Assembly: GCA_030612385.1 (NCBI GenBank)
Contig: JAUWNZ010000008.1
Location: 1-14,600, forward strand
From: Pseudomonadota bacterium
Lineage (GTDB): Bacteria; Desulfobacterota; Syntrophia; Syntrophales; JADFWA01
Length of the DNA stretch: 14,600 nucleotides
Direction: 5' to 3'
Part shown: positions 7,901 to 13,396 of the stretch, in pieces
Layout: the number at the start of each line of letters is the position of its first letter
Numbering within the stretch: the stretch's first letter is position 1
The notes under the pieces: generated by a model
Databases searched by the model: none
The model's input: only the letters and a program-made list of their open reading frames with translations
What the model was told of the DNA's origin: nothing
Made by a program: the position numbers and the translations under genes

Positions 7901-9139
7901 GGCGGCCTTTACCTGCTCCCCGTAATCCTGCAGTTTTTTGACCTGATATTTATAATTTCCCAAGACAAAACGCTGATATTTGTCAGAAAAGCCCGAGAGG
8001 AGCTTTTTAGCGGCGGTAACCGCTTTCTTTTGTGCGTCCGTCAGTTTCCCGGTCAGAACGATTGCTGTTTTAGTTGCCTTACCCATCTTGTCGATGGCAC
8101 CCTCTATTTCTGCCGGCCGGTGTATCTTGCCCCGGAAAACAGCAACTCCTTTGTTAACATCTTTTACTATTCCGAGGAGTTTCTGGGCTCGATCAATATC
8201 ACCTTGTGAAATAGCACTACGAAAACCTGCCGCCTTGAAAAGCCAGTCACATTTATCCTTAAATTCTGAAATTTTTTGAAGAAAACCTGCAATACTTTTT
8301 AATGAACTTGCAACGTTGTTCAGGTATTCGTTGATTTTTATTTTAATAAACTCTTTGTTTGCAACAACCCAGTTTGCCATCTTATTGGCAAGTTCGGTTA
8401 AATCGGGCAGCAATGCTATCCCGATTGTTCTTTTGACCCCTTCAAGCGCACCTTCCAAGTCTGTCAGGGCATCGGTAAACTCAGCAGCTTTTGTTGCGTC
8501 TTCTGTGCTCATGACAACCCCGAGCTCTTTTGCCTTTTCCATCAAATCTTCAATCCCTGCACTACCCAGTTTCAACATCGGCAATAACTGTGTTCCTGCT
8601 CTTGCACCAAATATCTCTGAAACATAAGCGGCCTTTTTCGTTTCATCTTTCATCATTCTGATCTTGTCGGCAACTTCAAGCATAAAATCAGCCGTGTCTT
8701 TCATTCGTCCGTTAGTATCGGTAACGGTTAAGCCCAAGGCATTTAATGTATCTTTTGCTGTGCCTGTATCGTTGGAGAAGTCAACCATGATCTTAGATAC
8801 ATATCTAAGACTCTTCTCTATTGTTTCTATATTTGAGCCTGAAATTGAAGCCGCATATCCAAGAGCTGAGAGCTTTTCGACGGCAACCCCTGTTCTGAGA
8901 GACATTTTATCAAAGGCATCACCGGTTGCAGCAGTATCTTTTACGATTTTCCGTAATATTGCTCCGGTAGCAAGAGCAGCAACTCCGGCCGCAGCAAACC
9001 CAACCTTGAAAGCCTTTTTCAAGTGAGCGCTCATTTTATCGGAAGCAGTTTTAACTTTCTTTTCCGCAGCATTCAGGTTTTTCTCGAGGTGTTTGTCGTC
9101 ACCCCTCAGCTCTACAAATGCAACACCTAATTGTGACAT
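4916..9139 (-). CDS. Tail tape measure protein
   Basis: A 1407-residue protein that would set tail length and enter the host envelope with the DNA. At the known rule of about 1.5 angstrom per residue it predicts a tail of roughly 210 nm. The N-terminus (LGVAFVELRGDDKHLEKNL) and about residues 70-260 match the tape-measure core pattern, with FGARAGTQLLPMLKLG. A hydrophobic stretch at about 505-660 includes an 11-residue proline ladder. Most of the rest is helical and charged, with an Ala/Arg/Glu-rich coiled segment near 1080-1110. The C-terminus has the familiar YVPKTGLYQLHQGEQVIP (about 1332-1349). I see no peptidase or lysozyme motif. The ATG at 9139 is preferred over the in-frame TTG at 9166, because protein similarity begins at MSQLGVAFVEL and the TTG lies inside the chaperone gene without a Shine-Dalgarno. 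The stop is TAA, directly followed by the next ATG. Confidence 0.92.
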   Translation of the reverse strand: MSQLGVAFVELRGDDKHLEKNLNAAEKKVKTASDKMSAHLKKAFKVGFAAAGVAALATGAILRKIVKDTAATGDAFDKMSLRTGVAVEKLSALGYAASISGSNIETIEKSLRYVSKIMVDFSNDTGTAKDTLNALGLTVTDTNGRMKDTADFMLEVADKIRMMKDETKKAAYVSEIFGARAGTQLLPMLKLGSAGIEDLMEKAKELGVVMSTEDATKAAEFTDALTDLEGALEGVKRTIGIALLPDLTELANKMANWVVANKEFIKIKINEYLNNVASSLKSIAGFLQKISEFKDKCDWLFKAAGFRSAISQGDIDRAQKLLGIVKDVNKGVAVFRGKIHRPAEIEGAIDKMGKATKTAIVLTGKLTDAQKKAVTAAKKLLSGFSDKYQRFVLGNYKYQVKKLQDYGEQVKAALKLEHKDREEYAQKELALKAWLNAEIAKLEKPETTSQGGTISILIKGAQDWLAAVQGSGEDWKKYVTQASKKSAGITENTAKKIAGLSSKLTSGIAGNIAGAANLALEIGRLIKGVIELLKEIVKLPVDITNMVADLFNTIGDFGKNMTAAIDNLIDSVYNMIVGIGDIVEKLIPKLLKAVPQMIDGIMRAIPKLITAVIDSIPKIINAFVSYIPNIIAAFVKGIPNIAVTAVKSVVSLPGDLFGMVKKGISDLWDGIGDLWGGISNAFSSVKKFVGFGGGKKWQYVKQASQVSSGEEDLFKQTESYSKNRRVGNEKETMQVVQKVTDTVLDVYRQLYDRMGEDQQEYIRKNMPTFLTGTYVRTHGNVQKAFEKQLLKIPSQVDAALAPVFGMALEQYAATLQERAAAIGLSVPEMATKTISTSQTGNDGTQIRRYMRNVEIPDLGKFTSEMQILIEKLNTFDEITASLNLMFDPLTEFQQKTLDIRNTINKGVEQLRALGVSERVIIELRNKEAAAIQRLIEETKKQLLAESKGIITEHTTSPYQQQITEVAAWRDAQIEAWDEMRDVLDTKEFTAGIGDIGRAAQYLFEDIDASIKKIAAETENTLTGRLRSLTMPPDQLEKYNIEAEYLKTLAQISQMTADTGQDFSHLVDLATQVRDAELGAAAARTEAAAAQKRAAEIQEETARRASIRKLYDQVMVDYEDTNDFQKKLRSIDTETNDTIQRFRDMGVRLFDSICGHMTEAQQVLRSKIDAIHDREIDALRTSILDSQQKLVDMWAGVSDDIEQQIFGIKTSMANPQDVQEQMDIVQNKIQTMTGGNAAQYISGFETPEEKIGAINELRELFGKYLEMSEQIYQRPSLEYQSIYANVLQNLEGLKGIATGYQSQEQLLFDQLSILTNIRDLIAGASSYQEGTSYVPKTGLYQLHQGEQVIPVHQRNYDSPEVKNDISFVLTISESRTPEATGSVVKKELENFMKSGIGRKLIQNTARGM
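7106..7153 (-). repeat. 21-base tandem repeat, two copies plus a partial third
   Basis: Copies at 7106-7126 and 7127-7147 match at 19 of 21 bases, and GATCCC starts a third copy at 7148. It encodes the repeated heptapeptide in GISDLWDGIGDLWGGIS within the tape measure protein, in frame, so unit gain or loss would change length by seven residues. Confidence 0.7.
7217..7363 (-). repeat. Five 11-residue proline-ladder repeats in the tape measure protein
   Basis: The pairs AVP, AIP, SIP, YIP and GIP occur exactly 11 residues apart (prolines at 595, 606, 617, 628 and 639 counting from the ATG at 9139). Hydrophobic residues lie between them (for example KLITAVID and KIINAFVS). An 11-residue period is a known feature of tape measure proteins and fits packing along a straight tube. 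Confidence 0.75.
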
Positions 9140-9143
9140 AAGA

Positions 9144-9934
9144 TCACTCGTTTTTTTTAAGCTCAAGGCTAAGCATATGATTTGACAGATTCAATACGCT
9201 TTCAAAAGCTCTGATTCTATCTATTATTTTATATTCATCAATTATTTTCCAGATAGCCATCTGATTGATGGACACGGGGCCGCTAAATCCCATAATATAT
9301 TGAGAGCGAACAACTTGGTAGGCAAAAACTATCTCTTCATTTTCGCTCAATAATTCAGGCATACAAGTTGAGCAGGGAGGATCATCTGATGATTCATATA
9401 TCCCCCCGCCCGCCAACTTCCTTTTTAGAGCCTCTTCATAGATTTCCCTGCATTGCACACAAGAAGGACGGTGAGGGTCAAAGAATCTTTCTGTGTACGC
9501 TATGCGTTTTTTTCAAGGGTCTTTTCGTGCTCCTTCTCAATTTCGTCTATTCGCTCAAGACATTCTGCCCAGAAAAACATAAAGGAGCCACTTTCATGCA
9601 TGAGCTTGTTTTTATTTTCCTTCGTGCACGGTACAGGATCATTGCTCATATCTAAGAGCTTCCAATCCACAACGGTATAGTCCCATATCATTTCATCTCT
9701 GACCTGCGGATCCGTAACTTCAACCCATTCAACTCTTTGCGGAGGGATTCGTCTATTTATCTTCCCTTTTTCATCCGTAGGTTGTTTAAATGCAACCTGT
9801 TTTTTTTCTGTTGCTATATTTATTTCTTTTAAGGCTGCTTGATTTAAGCTTCGGATACAAACACATTCTTCAGCTCCATCTTCGGGGTAATCAAACCAGA
9901 TCCCCGGATTTAAATTTTCAAGATCGATAGGCAT
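9144..9934 (-). CDS. Tail assembly chaperone, long form made by -1 frameshift (gpGT-like)
   Basis: Join in transcription order 9934-9506 then 9506-9144, with base 9506 read twice. The product is 263 residues: 143 from the first frame, then 120 from the -1 frame. After the slip the frame reads CGC ATA GCG and continues without a stop as RIAYTERFFDPHRPSC into the second ORF. That ORF has no Shine-Dalgarno of its own before its only early start-like codon (GTG at 9458). The fusion has four cysteines in two CxxC pairs (C159/C162 and C188/C191). The first cysteine is lost if translation starts at the GTG, so the fusion is the sensible product. The C-terminal half is helical (EIVFAYQVVRSQYIMG, IWKIIDEYKII). 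The family role, known from lambda gpG/gpGT, is chaperoning the tape measure and recruiting tube subunits. The gene ends in TGA, 4 bases before the tape measure ATG. Confidence 0.8.
9450..9505 (-). promoter_or_regulatory. Candidate stem-loop downstream of the frameshift site
   Basis: GTACACA (9498-9492) can pair with TGTGTGC (9461-9455) as 7 pairs, one of them G-U, across a 29-base loop. GCAT (9505-9502) can also pair with ATGC (9453-9450) to extend the base. The upper stem starts 7 bases after the slippery heptamer, a usual distance for a pausing structure. The long loop makes its stability doubtful, and this was found by eye without folding. Confidence 0.35.
9500..9934 (-). CDS. Tail assembly chaperone, short form (gpG-like)
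   Basis: A 144-residue protein in the position of lambda gpG, between tail tube and tape measure genes. Visible features are GIWFDYPEDGAEECVCIRSL near the start, a central EWVEV...WDYTVVDWKLLD, PVPCTKENKNKLMHESGSF (about 102-120) and a charged helix ending EKEHEKTLEKNA. This layout is common in phage tail assembly chaperones that coat the tape measure before the tube forms. AAGGAG precedes the ATG. The last codons GAA AAA AAC hold a slippery heptamer, and the frame ends with TAG (9502-9500) two codons later. Ribosomes that slip back one base make the longer fusion listed separately. Confidence 0.75.
   Translation of the reverse strand: MPIDLENLNPGIWFDYPEDGAEECVCIRSLNQAALKEINIATEKKQVAFKQPTDEKGKINRRIPPQRVEWVEVTDPQVRDEMIWDYTVVDWKLLDMSNDPVPCTKENKNKLMHESGSFMFFWAECLERIDEIEKEHEKTLEKNA
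9506..9512 (-). promoter_or_regulatory. Programmed -1 ribosomal frameshift site, A AAA AAC
   Basis: The minus strand reads GAA AAA AAC in the zero frame, an exact X XXY YYZ heptamer in the right phase. It lies two codons before the TAG of the first chaperone ORF. The -1 frame is open for the next 120 codons into the second chaperone domain. An AAGGAG sequence at 9535-9530, 17 bases upstream, could act as an internal Shine-Dalgarno stimulator, but the spacing is longer than in dnaX. Confidence 0.82.
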
Positions 9935-9946
9935 ATTCTTCTCCTT

Positions 9947-10402
9947 TTAGTTTAGTCGCATCGCACCATAAACTTTGCCTTCAAATTCTATCTTGGCAAG
10001 ACCAGACATATCCAGTGAGATATCAGGCTCTTTTGTAATCTGTATGATGCTTGACGCAAGACATCCCTCGGGCAAGCCACCACCAGCACCGGTGGTATCA
10101 TTAGTCGCATAATAGCTTGTGCTGTCGATGTAAAAACGTAATGTTGTCAAATCGTCTTTAAGCCAATACGCGGCACGTATAGCATCCTGTCCGGTAGTGT
10201 CGTCTGCTTTATAGTTTCCGCTAAAACTTACAGCTCCTCCTGAGCGCAATCCACGAAGTCCTTGAGAGTCTTCATCGCCAAATTCCGTATCGTCTAACTC
10301 TTCATACGCTCCTCCGGTTATTTTCCAGCTACCCATTCCAACTATTGAGTGGTCACCTATCGTAACCTTTCCCAATGTCCCTGGTTTTGATTCTAAACTC
10401 AT
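9947..10402 (-). CDS. Major tail tube protein
   Basis: A 151-residue protein with the composition and order of siphovirus tail tube proteins: Gly/Thr/Ser-rich and beta-strand dominated. The pattern is GKVTIGDHSIVGMGSWKITG near the start, EELDDTEFGDE, SGGAVSFSGNYKADDTTGQDA in the middle and a closing strand LAKIEFEGKVYG. Hexameric rings of such proteins stack to form the tail tube around the tape measure. A loop at about 113-127 is rich in Thr, Asn and Gly and could face outward. An AGGAGGAGG ribosome binding site lies just before the ATG, the strongest in the window, as expected for a protein made in many copies. The ATG overlaps the stop of the MT-GT-GT gene (ATGA), and the gene ends in TAA, 12 bases before the chaperone gene. 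Confidence 0.82.
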   Translation of the reverse strand: MSLESKPGTLGKVTIGDHSIVGMGSWKITGGAYEELDDTEFGDEDSQGLRGLRSGGAVSFSGNYKADDTTGQDAIRAAYWLKDDLTTLRFYIDSTSYYATNDTTGAGGGLPEGCLASSIIQITKEPDISLDMSGLAKIEFEGKVYGAMRLN

Positions 10403-12243
10403 GATTCTTTCCTCCTCCTATGTATTTTATCAAAAATTTTATGTTCCGCCCACCCAGCGGCCATGAACGTCAGATGCGGTATTTCAATATTACAATCTGC
10501 TATAATAGGGATTTTTTTCTTCTTTAATTTATCACAAAATCCAATATCTTCGCCTATAGGCTTCCCTCGTTCATCTGTCCGCAGCTCGAAAGGCTTTTCG
10601 GGGAACATATTAATGAAGATTTGAGTATCGATTAAGATACACCCCGTGCCAACAAAATCCACGGATAGTTCTTTAGCAAAGCTACCGTCTGCGTTTTGTA
10701 TTTCTTCATCCGGCACATTTAAGAGTTTTCCTATTTCGCCGCGAAAGAGAAGTGGGTCAAAAGGTGGATACCGTCGGTGTACCTTCGTTCCTACTACCGG
10801 TTTTTTGTGAGCCAAAAGAGTTTCAATCATATCCGGCGTCTCGTATATTTGATCCGTGTCCATGAAAAGTAAATGAGTTGCTCCGATGTTTAAGGCTTTC
10901 AGAACGAGGCTGTTTCTAACCGCATCTATATTGCCAGGGAAATCAGGCGCTAAAACATCAAAAGACTTACACGTATTTGACGCCATGTAAGTAGTGATCA
11001 CTCTCATAGAGGAAAAGAAAAACTCATTAGAAACAAACTTGGCTGTCAATGGAAGTGCGACGGCCAACTTAGTCCCATATTTTCCCTCCATACGTTTTCT
11101 CTTGCGTGTGAAATAGGTTTTTTGATCATGGCTTGTATTCTCTTCAGAATAAACTCGCTGATATCCTTTGTCATATTCCGCCGTTAGGTTAATCGGATGG
11201 ACATGTTCGATTCTCGATTCTTCTGCGAAGACCCATCGGTCTAACTCTTCGGCGATATCTTTCAGTTCGAGATCACAGAACCCGTGTTTATATTCAGTTG
11301 AAAAAAAAGACTTATCTGGAAGATATTCCAACATTTTCTTGTGAGCCATCCAGTGCGCAAAAGGATTGCCTGCCTTTCCTTTTCCAATATCCTGTGTGTT
11401 CAACCCAACTATCCCCCAGCCGTCCGGGAAGGTCTCCATTTTCTCAATCGCCGCTTTTAAAAAGCCCGCTTCAGGAAGAGTGTCATCGCCTAAGAAAAGA
11501 ACTAGGTCATATTTGGCCCTTTTGGTTAGCTTTGCCACCATTTTAGGTGCGCCGATATGATCGATATCTTCTTCTGTCAATATCTCGTATTGATCTTCCG
11601 TAATACCTGTATGTCGCTTGATTGTTGCAATCTGTTCCGGGATTTTCTTTGGCCTGATTACTGGTATTACGATCGATGCTTTCAGCTCCTCCCAAAATGG
11701 TGCAGAGCTTATTTTCTCGGCAGATATCCTTCTGCCTACAAAATAGAGGTCTTTTGTCTTCGAGTTCAAAAAGAATTTAAAATCTTTTCCAAAGAAAAAT
11801 TCGATATCAATTATCTTTCGGATAAACTGCTTCGATAAGTTCTGATAATAATCATTAGTAAATGGCGCATCTTTCGGTGAACAATTTATAGTTCCGTGTT
11901 CAGCTCTTCCTTCTCCTGCACAGGTAAACAGGAATAATCCACCAGGTCTTAATAGATTTGATATGATATTTTTCAGACTATCTTTAATGTACCGATCATG
12001 TTCAAAGGCTTCGGTTGATATTACCGTGTCATATAATCCTTCTAACTCATGTGCTGGACAAACAATATCAACATTATTTCCTGGCCACAGGTCAATACCG
12101 GTATAATCACAGCCATCGAACAGATATCTATTATTTCCATTGACATCCAAAGACCCCACATCGAGCACCTTCTTCTCGTTAAAATCATCAGGAAAGCGTC
12201 CTTTAACTCTTTCGCAGAAATTCCTTTGTTCTTTATGTGCCAC
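10399..12243 (-). CDS. Three-domain protein: SAM methyltransferase + two GT-A type glycosyltransferase domains
   Basis: A 614-residue predicted cytoplasmic enzyme with no signal peptide or membrane segment. Domain 1 (about 1-172) is a class I SAM-dependent methyltransferase: motif I VLDVGSLDVNG (26-36), the acidic residue of GID (D51), YDTVISTEAFEH (71-82) and LRPGGLFLFT (98-107). Domain 2 (about 187-385) resembles a GT2 glycosyltransferase: ASIVIPVIRPKK at the start and the DxD-like metal site LFLGDDT (249-255). Domain 3 (about 391-614) resembles the GT-like proteins common in phages: VALPLTAKF, RNSLVLKALNIGATHLLF, MDTD (461-464), VGTGCILID (531-539) and GEDIGFC (564-570). A basic linker KRKRM joins 2 and 3. 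The gene sits between terminator and tube genes, starts at GTG 3 bases after a stop and ends in an ATGA overlap with the tube gene. A job in glycosylating virion or cell-surface components is inferred. The acceptor and sugar are unknown. Confidence 0.85.
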   Translation of the reverse strand: MAHKEQRNFCERVKGRFPDDFNEKKVLDVGSLDVNGNNRYLFDGCDYTGIDLWPGNNVDIVCPAHELEGLYDTVISTEAFEHDRYIKDSLKNIISNLLRPGGLFLFTCAGEGRAEHGTINCSPKDAPFTNDYYQNLSKQFIRKIIDIEFFFGKDFKFFLNSKTKDLYFVGRRISAEKISSAPFWEELKASIVIPVIRPKKIPEQIATIKRHTGITEDQYEILTEEDIDHIGAPKMVAKLTKRAKYDLVLFLGDDTLPEAGFLKAAIEKMETFPDGWGIVGLNTQDIGKGKAGNPFAHWMAHKKMLEYLPDKSFFSTEYKHGFCDLELKDIAEELDRWVFAEESRIEHVHPINLTAEYDKGYQRVYSEENTSHDQKTYFTRKRKRMEGKYGTKLAVALPLTAKFVSNEFFFSSMRVITTYMASNTCKSFDVLAPDFPGNIDAVRNSLVLKALNIGATHLLFMDTDQIYETPDMIETLLAHKKPVVGTKVHRRYPPFDPLLFRGEIGKLLNVPDEEIQNADGSFAKELSVDFVGTGCILIDTQIFINMFPEKPFELRTDERGKPIGEDIGFCDKLKKKKIPIIADCNIEIPHLTFMAAGWAEHKIFDKIHRRRKES

Positions 12244-12246
12244 AAC

Positions 12247-12666
12247 TTATCTCCCTTTTTCTAATAGACAATTATACTGCACACTGTATCCATGTATCGG
12301 CGGCGTTTGCTCTAAGTCATTAAAGGGTATTACAAAATCCCGCTGAAACTTGAGAGCATTCCATCCGCTTACCGTTAATTTGCAATTGTCTAAGACCGTT
12401 TTCAAATATCCTAAAATCGTTCCCGCCTCTAAGGCTGAATTGTTCTGTGAAAAAAGATTGAACTGGATTTTAAAGGTTTCGTGTTCATCTGTAAAATCCA
12501 AATCATTATTATTAGTCACAGGGAAATAAACTACATATGGATAAGCCGCTGATTGTGGCGCATTAAAAAGATATAACCGTCCACTAATTGCTGTATAGAA
12601 AGCTGAATGAACAGAGTCCGGTGCAGCTTTGAAGAGATTATAAATGCTTGCATAAAGTTTATTCAT
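12247..12666 (-). CDS. Tail terminator/completion protein (DUF3168-like)
   Basis: A 139-residue protein matching the pattern of the DUF3168 tail-completion family: a helical start (KLYASIYNLFKA), AAYPYVVYFPV, then ETFKIQFNLFSQNNSALEAG, a helix LGYLKTVLDN and a final strand YSVQYNCLLE. These proteins cap the head-proximal end of the tail tube and stop tube polymerisation. The start is ATG in an ATGA overlap with the previous gene, and the stop is TAA. In most siphoviruses the tube gene would follow at once. Here a 1.8-kb enzyme gene starts only 3 bases later and separates the two. Confidence 0.75.
   Translation of the reverse strand: MNKLYASIYNLFKAAPDSVHSAFYTAISGRLYLFNAPQSAAYPYVVYFPVTNNNDLDFTDEHETFKIQFNLFSQNNSALEAGTILGYLKTVLDNCKLTVSGWNALKFQRDFVIPFNDLEQTPPIHGYSVQYNCLLEKGR
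12251..12255 (-). promoter_or_regulatory. Ribosome binding site for the MT-GT-GT gene
   Basis: GGGAG overlaps the end of the tail terminator gene and lies 7 bases before GTG at 12243. It supports a GTG start at the beginning of the methyltransferase domain. Confidence 0.65.
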
Positions 12667-13079
12667 TTTAAAGCTTCGCTTGCTTTCACTTTTTCAAATG
12701 CCGGTCGCAAAAAAGGGTGCGGGCGGCATCCGTGTCCCAATTCTAACTTTTGGGCATACTCAACATTAGTGCCTATCGCTACAGTCATAGGTGTAGTGGG
12801 TTCGCCAACTCCATCGTCTCCTTTTGCCTTAGAGTTCACTTTGCCCTGATTTATTCCGCTTCCTGTCCAGTTTGTAGATATCGAAGCCCTGAGACGTCCT
12901 GTGTCGAGTGAAGGTGGTTTCCCGTAAGCAGCGGCGACATGCTTTCCGCCTATTGTTTTTTCAGTACTCAATAACCGTTTCGTTTCCGCCTCGACTTTAA
13001 ACCCTATTTTCTTCATATAATTTGTTGCTGGTTTCTGAATATCTTTGAGCAGTTGTTTATCGTTCCAAATTAGTTTCAC
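12663..13079 (-). CDS. HK97 gp10-like neck/tail-completion protein
   Basis: A 138-residue protein with a charged N-terminal helix (about 1-40) and the family's signature in the C-terminal half: LDTGRLRASIS (about 59-69), IGTNVEYAQKLELG (about 102-115) and HPFLRPAFEK. HK97 gp10-like proteins act in the neck or tail-completion step at the head-tail interface. The stretch after LRASIS (about 70-98) is Gly/Lys-rich and probably a flexible loop. The gene begins with GTG, sharing TGA with the upstream stop (GTGA), and has AAGGAA a few bases before it. It ends in an ATGA overlap with the tail terminator gene. The call is strong for the family and weaker for the exact mechanical role. Confidence 0.82.
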   Translation of the reverse strand: MKLIWNDKQLLKDIQKPATNYMKKIGFKVEAETKRLLSTEKTIGGKHVAAAYGKPPSLDTGRLRASISTNWTGSGINQGKVNSKAKGDDGVGEPTTPMTVAIGTNVEYAQKLELGHGCRPHPFLRPAFEKVKASEALK

Positions 13080-13396
13080 GATATTTCCTTCAGGGTAACC
13101 TTCAATGCTTTGTTTTGATTTGCTCCCATATTCTCAACCCAGATAATATCAAATTTTCTTGTGCCTAAAACGAATCTATCTCGTTCCGTGATCGTCGCGC
13201 CTACGGGGTAATCAATGTAAAAATTATGGGTTTGAATAATCGACTCCCTGTTCTGGCTTAGTTTTTCATCGCCACTGATTGAGGACAGAACACCTTTTAG
13301 CTTTCTTAGCCCCTGCCAATCCTGCGAGAAACCGCCAAGCCCATCAGGCGTTTCCGTATATCGCCTCAATCCCATTTGTGTTTTAGGCCCTATCAC
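13076..13396 (-). CDS. Head-closure protein (head-tail joining family)
   Basis: A 106-residue protein with the usual size and pattern of the SPP1 gp16/HK97-type head-closure family (Phage_H_T_join). It has an N-terminal strand pair with RRYTETPDGLGGFSQDW, a central KLKGVLSSISGDEKL segment, then HNFYIDYPVGATITERDRFV and a closing strand FDIIWVENMG. Family members sit below the connector and close the capsid exit until the tail docks. The start is GTG, overlapping the connector TGA (GTGA), with AGGAG 6 bases upstream. Its own TGA overlaps the GTG of the next gene. The family is recognised by pattern only, but the position between connector and gp10-like protein agrees well. Confidence 0.8.
   Translation of the reverse strand: MIGPKTQMGLRRYTETPDGLGGFSQDWQGLRKLKGVLSSISGDEKLSQNRESIIQTHNFYIDYPVGATITERDRFVLGTRKFDIIWVENMGANQNKALKVTLKEIS

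Noticed and set aside
4916..9139. Peptidase or lysozyme domain in the tape measure protein
   Set aside because: I looked for M23, NlpC/P60 or transglycosylase motifs and saw none.
9151..9158. Run of eight A (minus strand) near the end of the chaperone, again preceding C, as a second frameshift site
   Set aside because: A -1 shift here leads to a stop within a few codons and does not enter the tape measure frame, which lies in +1. It looks like a plain Lys-Lys-Asn stretch.
9140..9166. TTG start for the tape measure protein at 9166
   Set aside because: It lacks a Shine-Dalgarno, and the nine extra residues are unlike family N-termini. The ATG at 9139, 4 bases after the chaperone stop, fits better.
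9144..9458. Separate 104-residue gene starting at GTG 9458
   Set aside because: It has no ribosome binding site, it would lose the first cysteine of a CxxC pair, and the frame is open upstream to an in-phase slippery site. Expression by frameshift explains it better.
12042..12245. 67-residue minus-strand ORF beginning MWHIKNK
   Set aside because: It overlaps the start of the methyltransferase domain in another frame, and the GTG at 12243 with clear domain motifs is the real gene.
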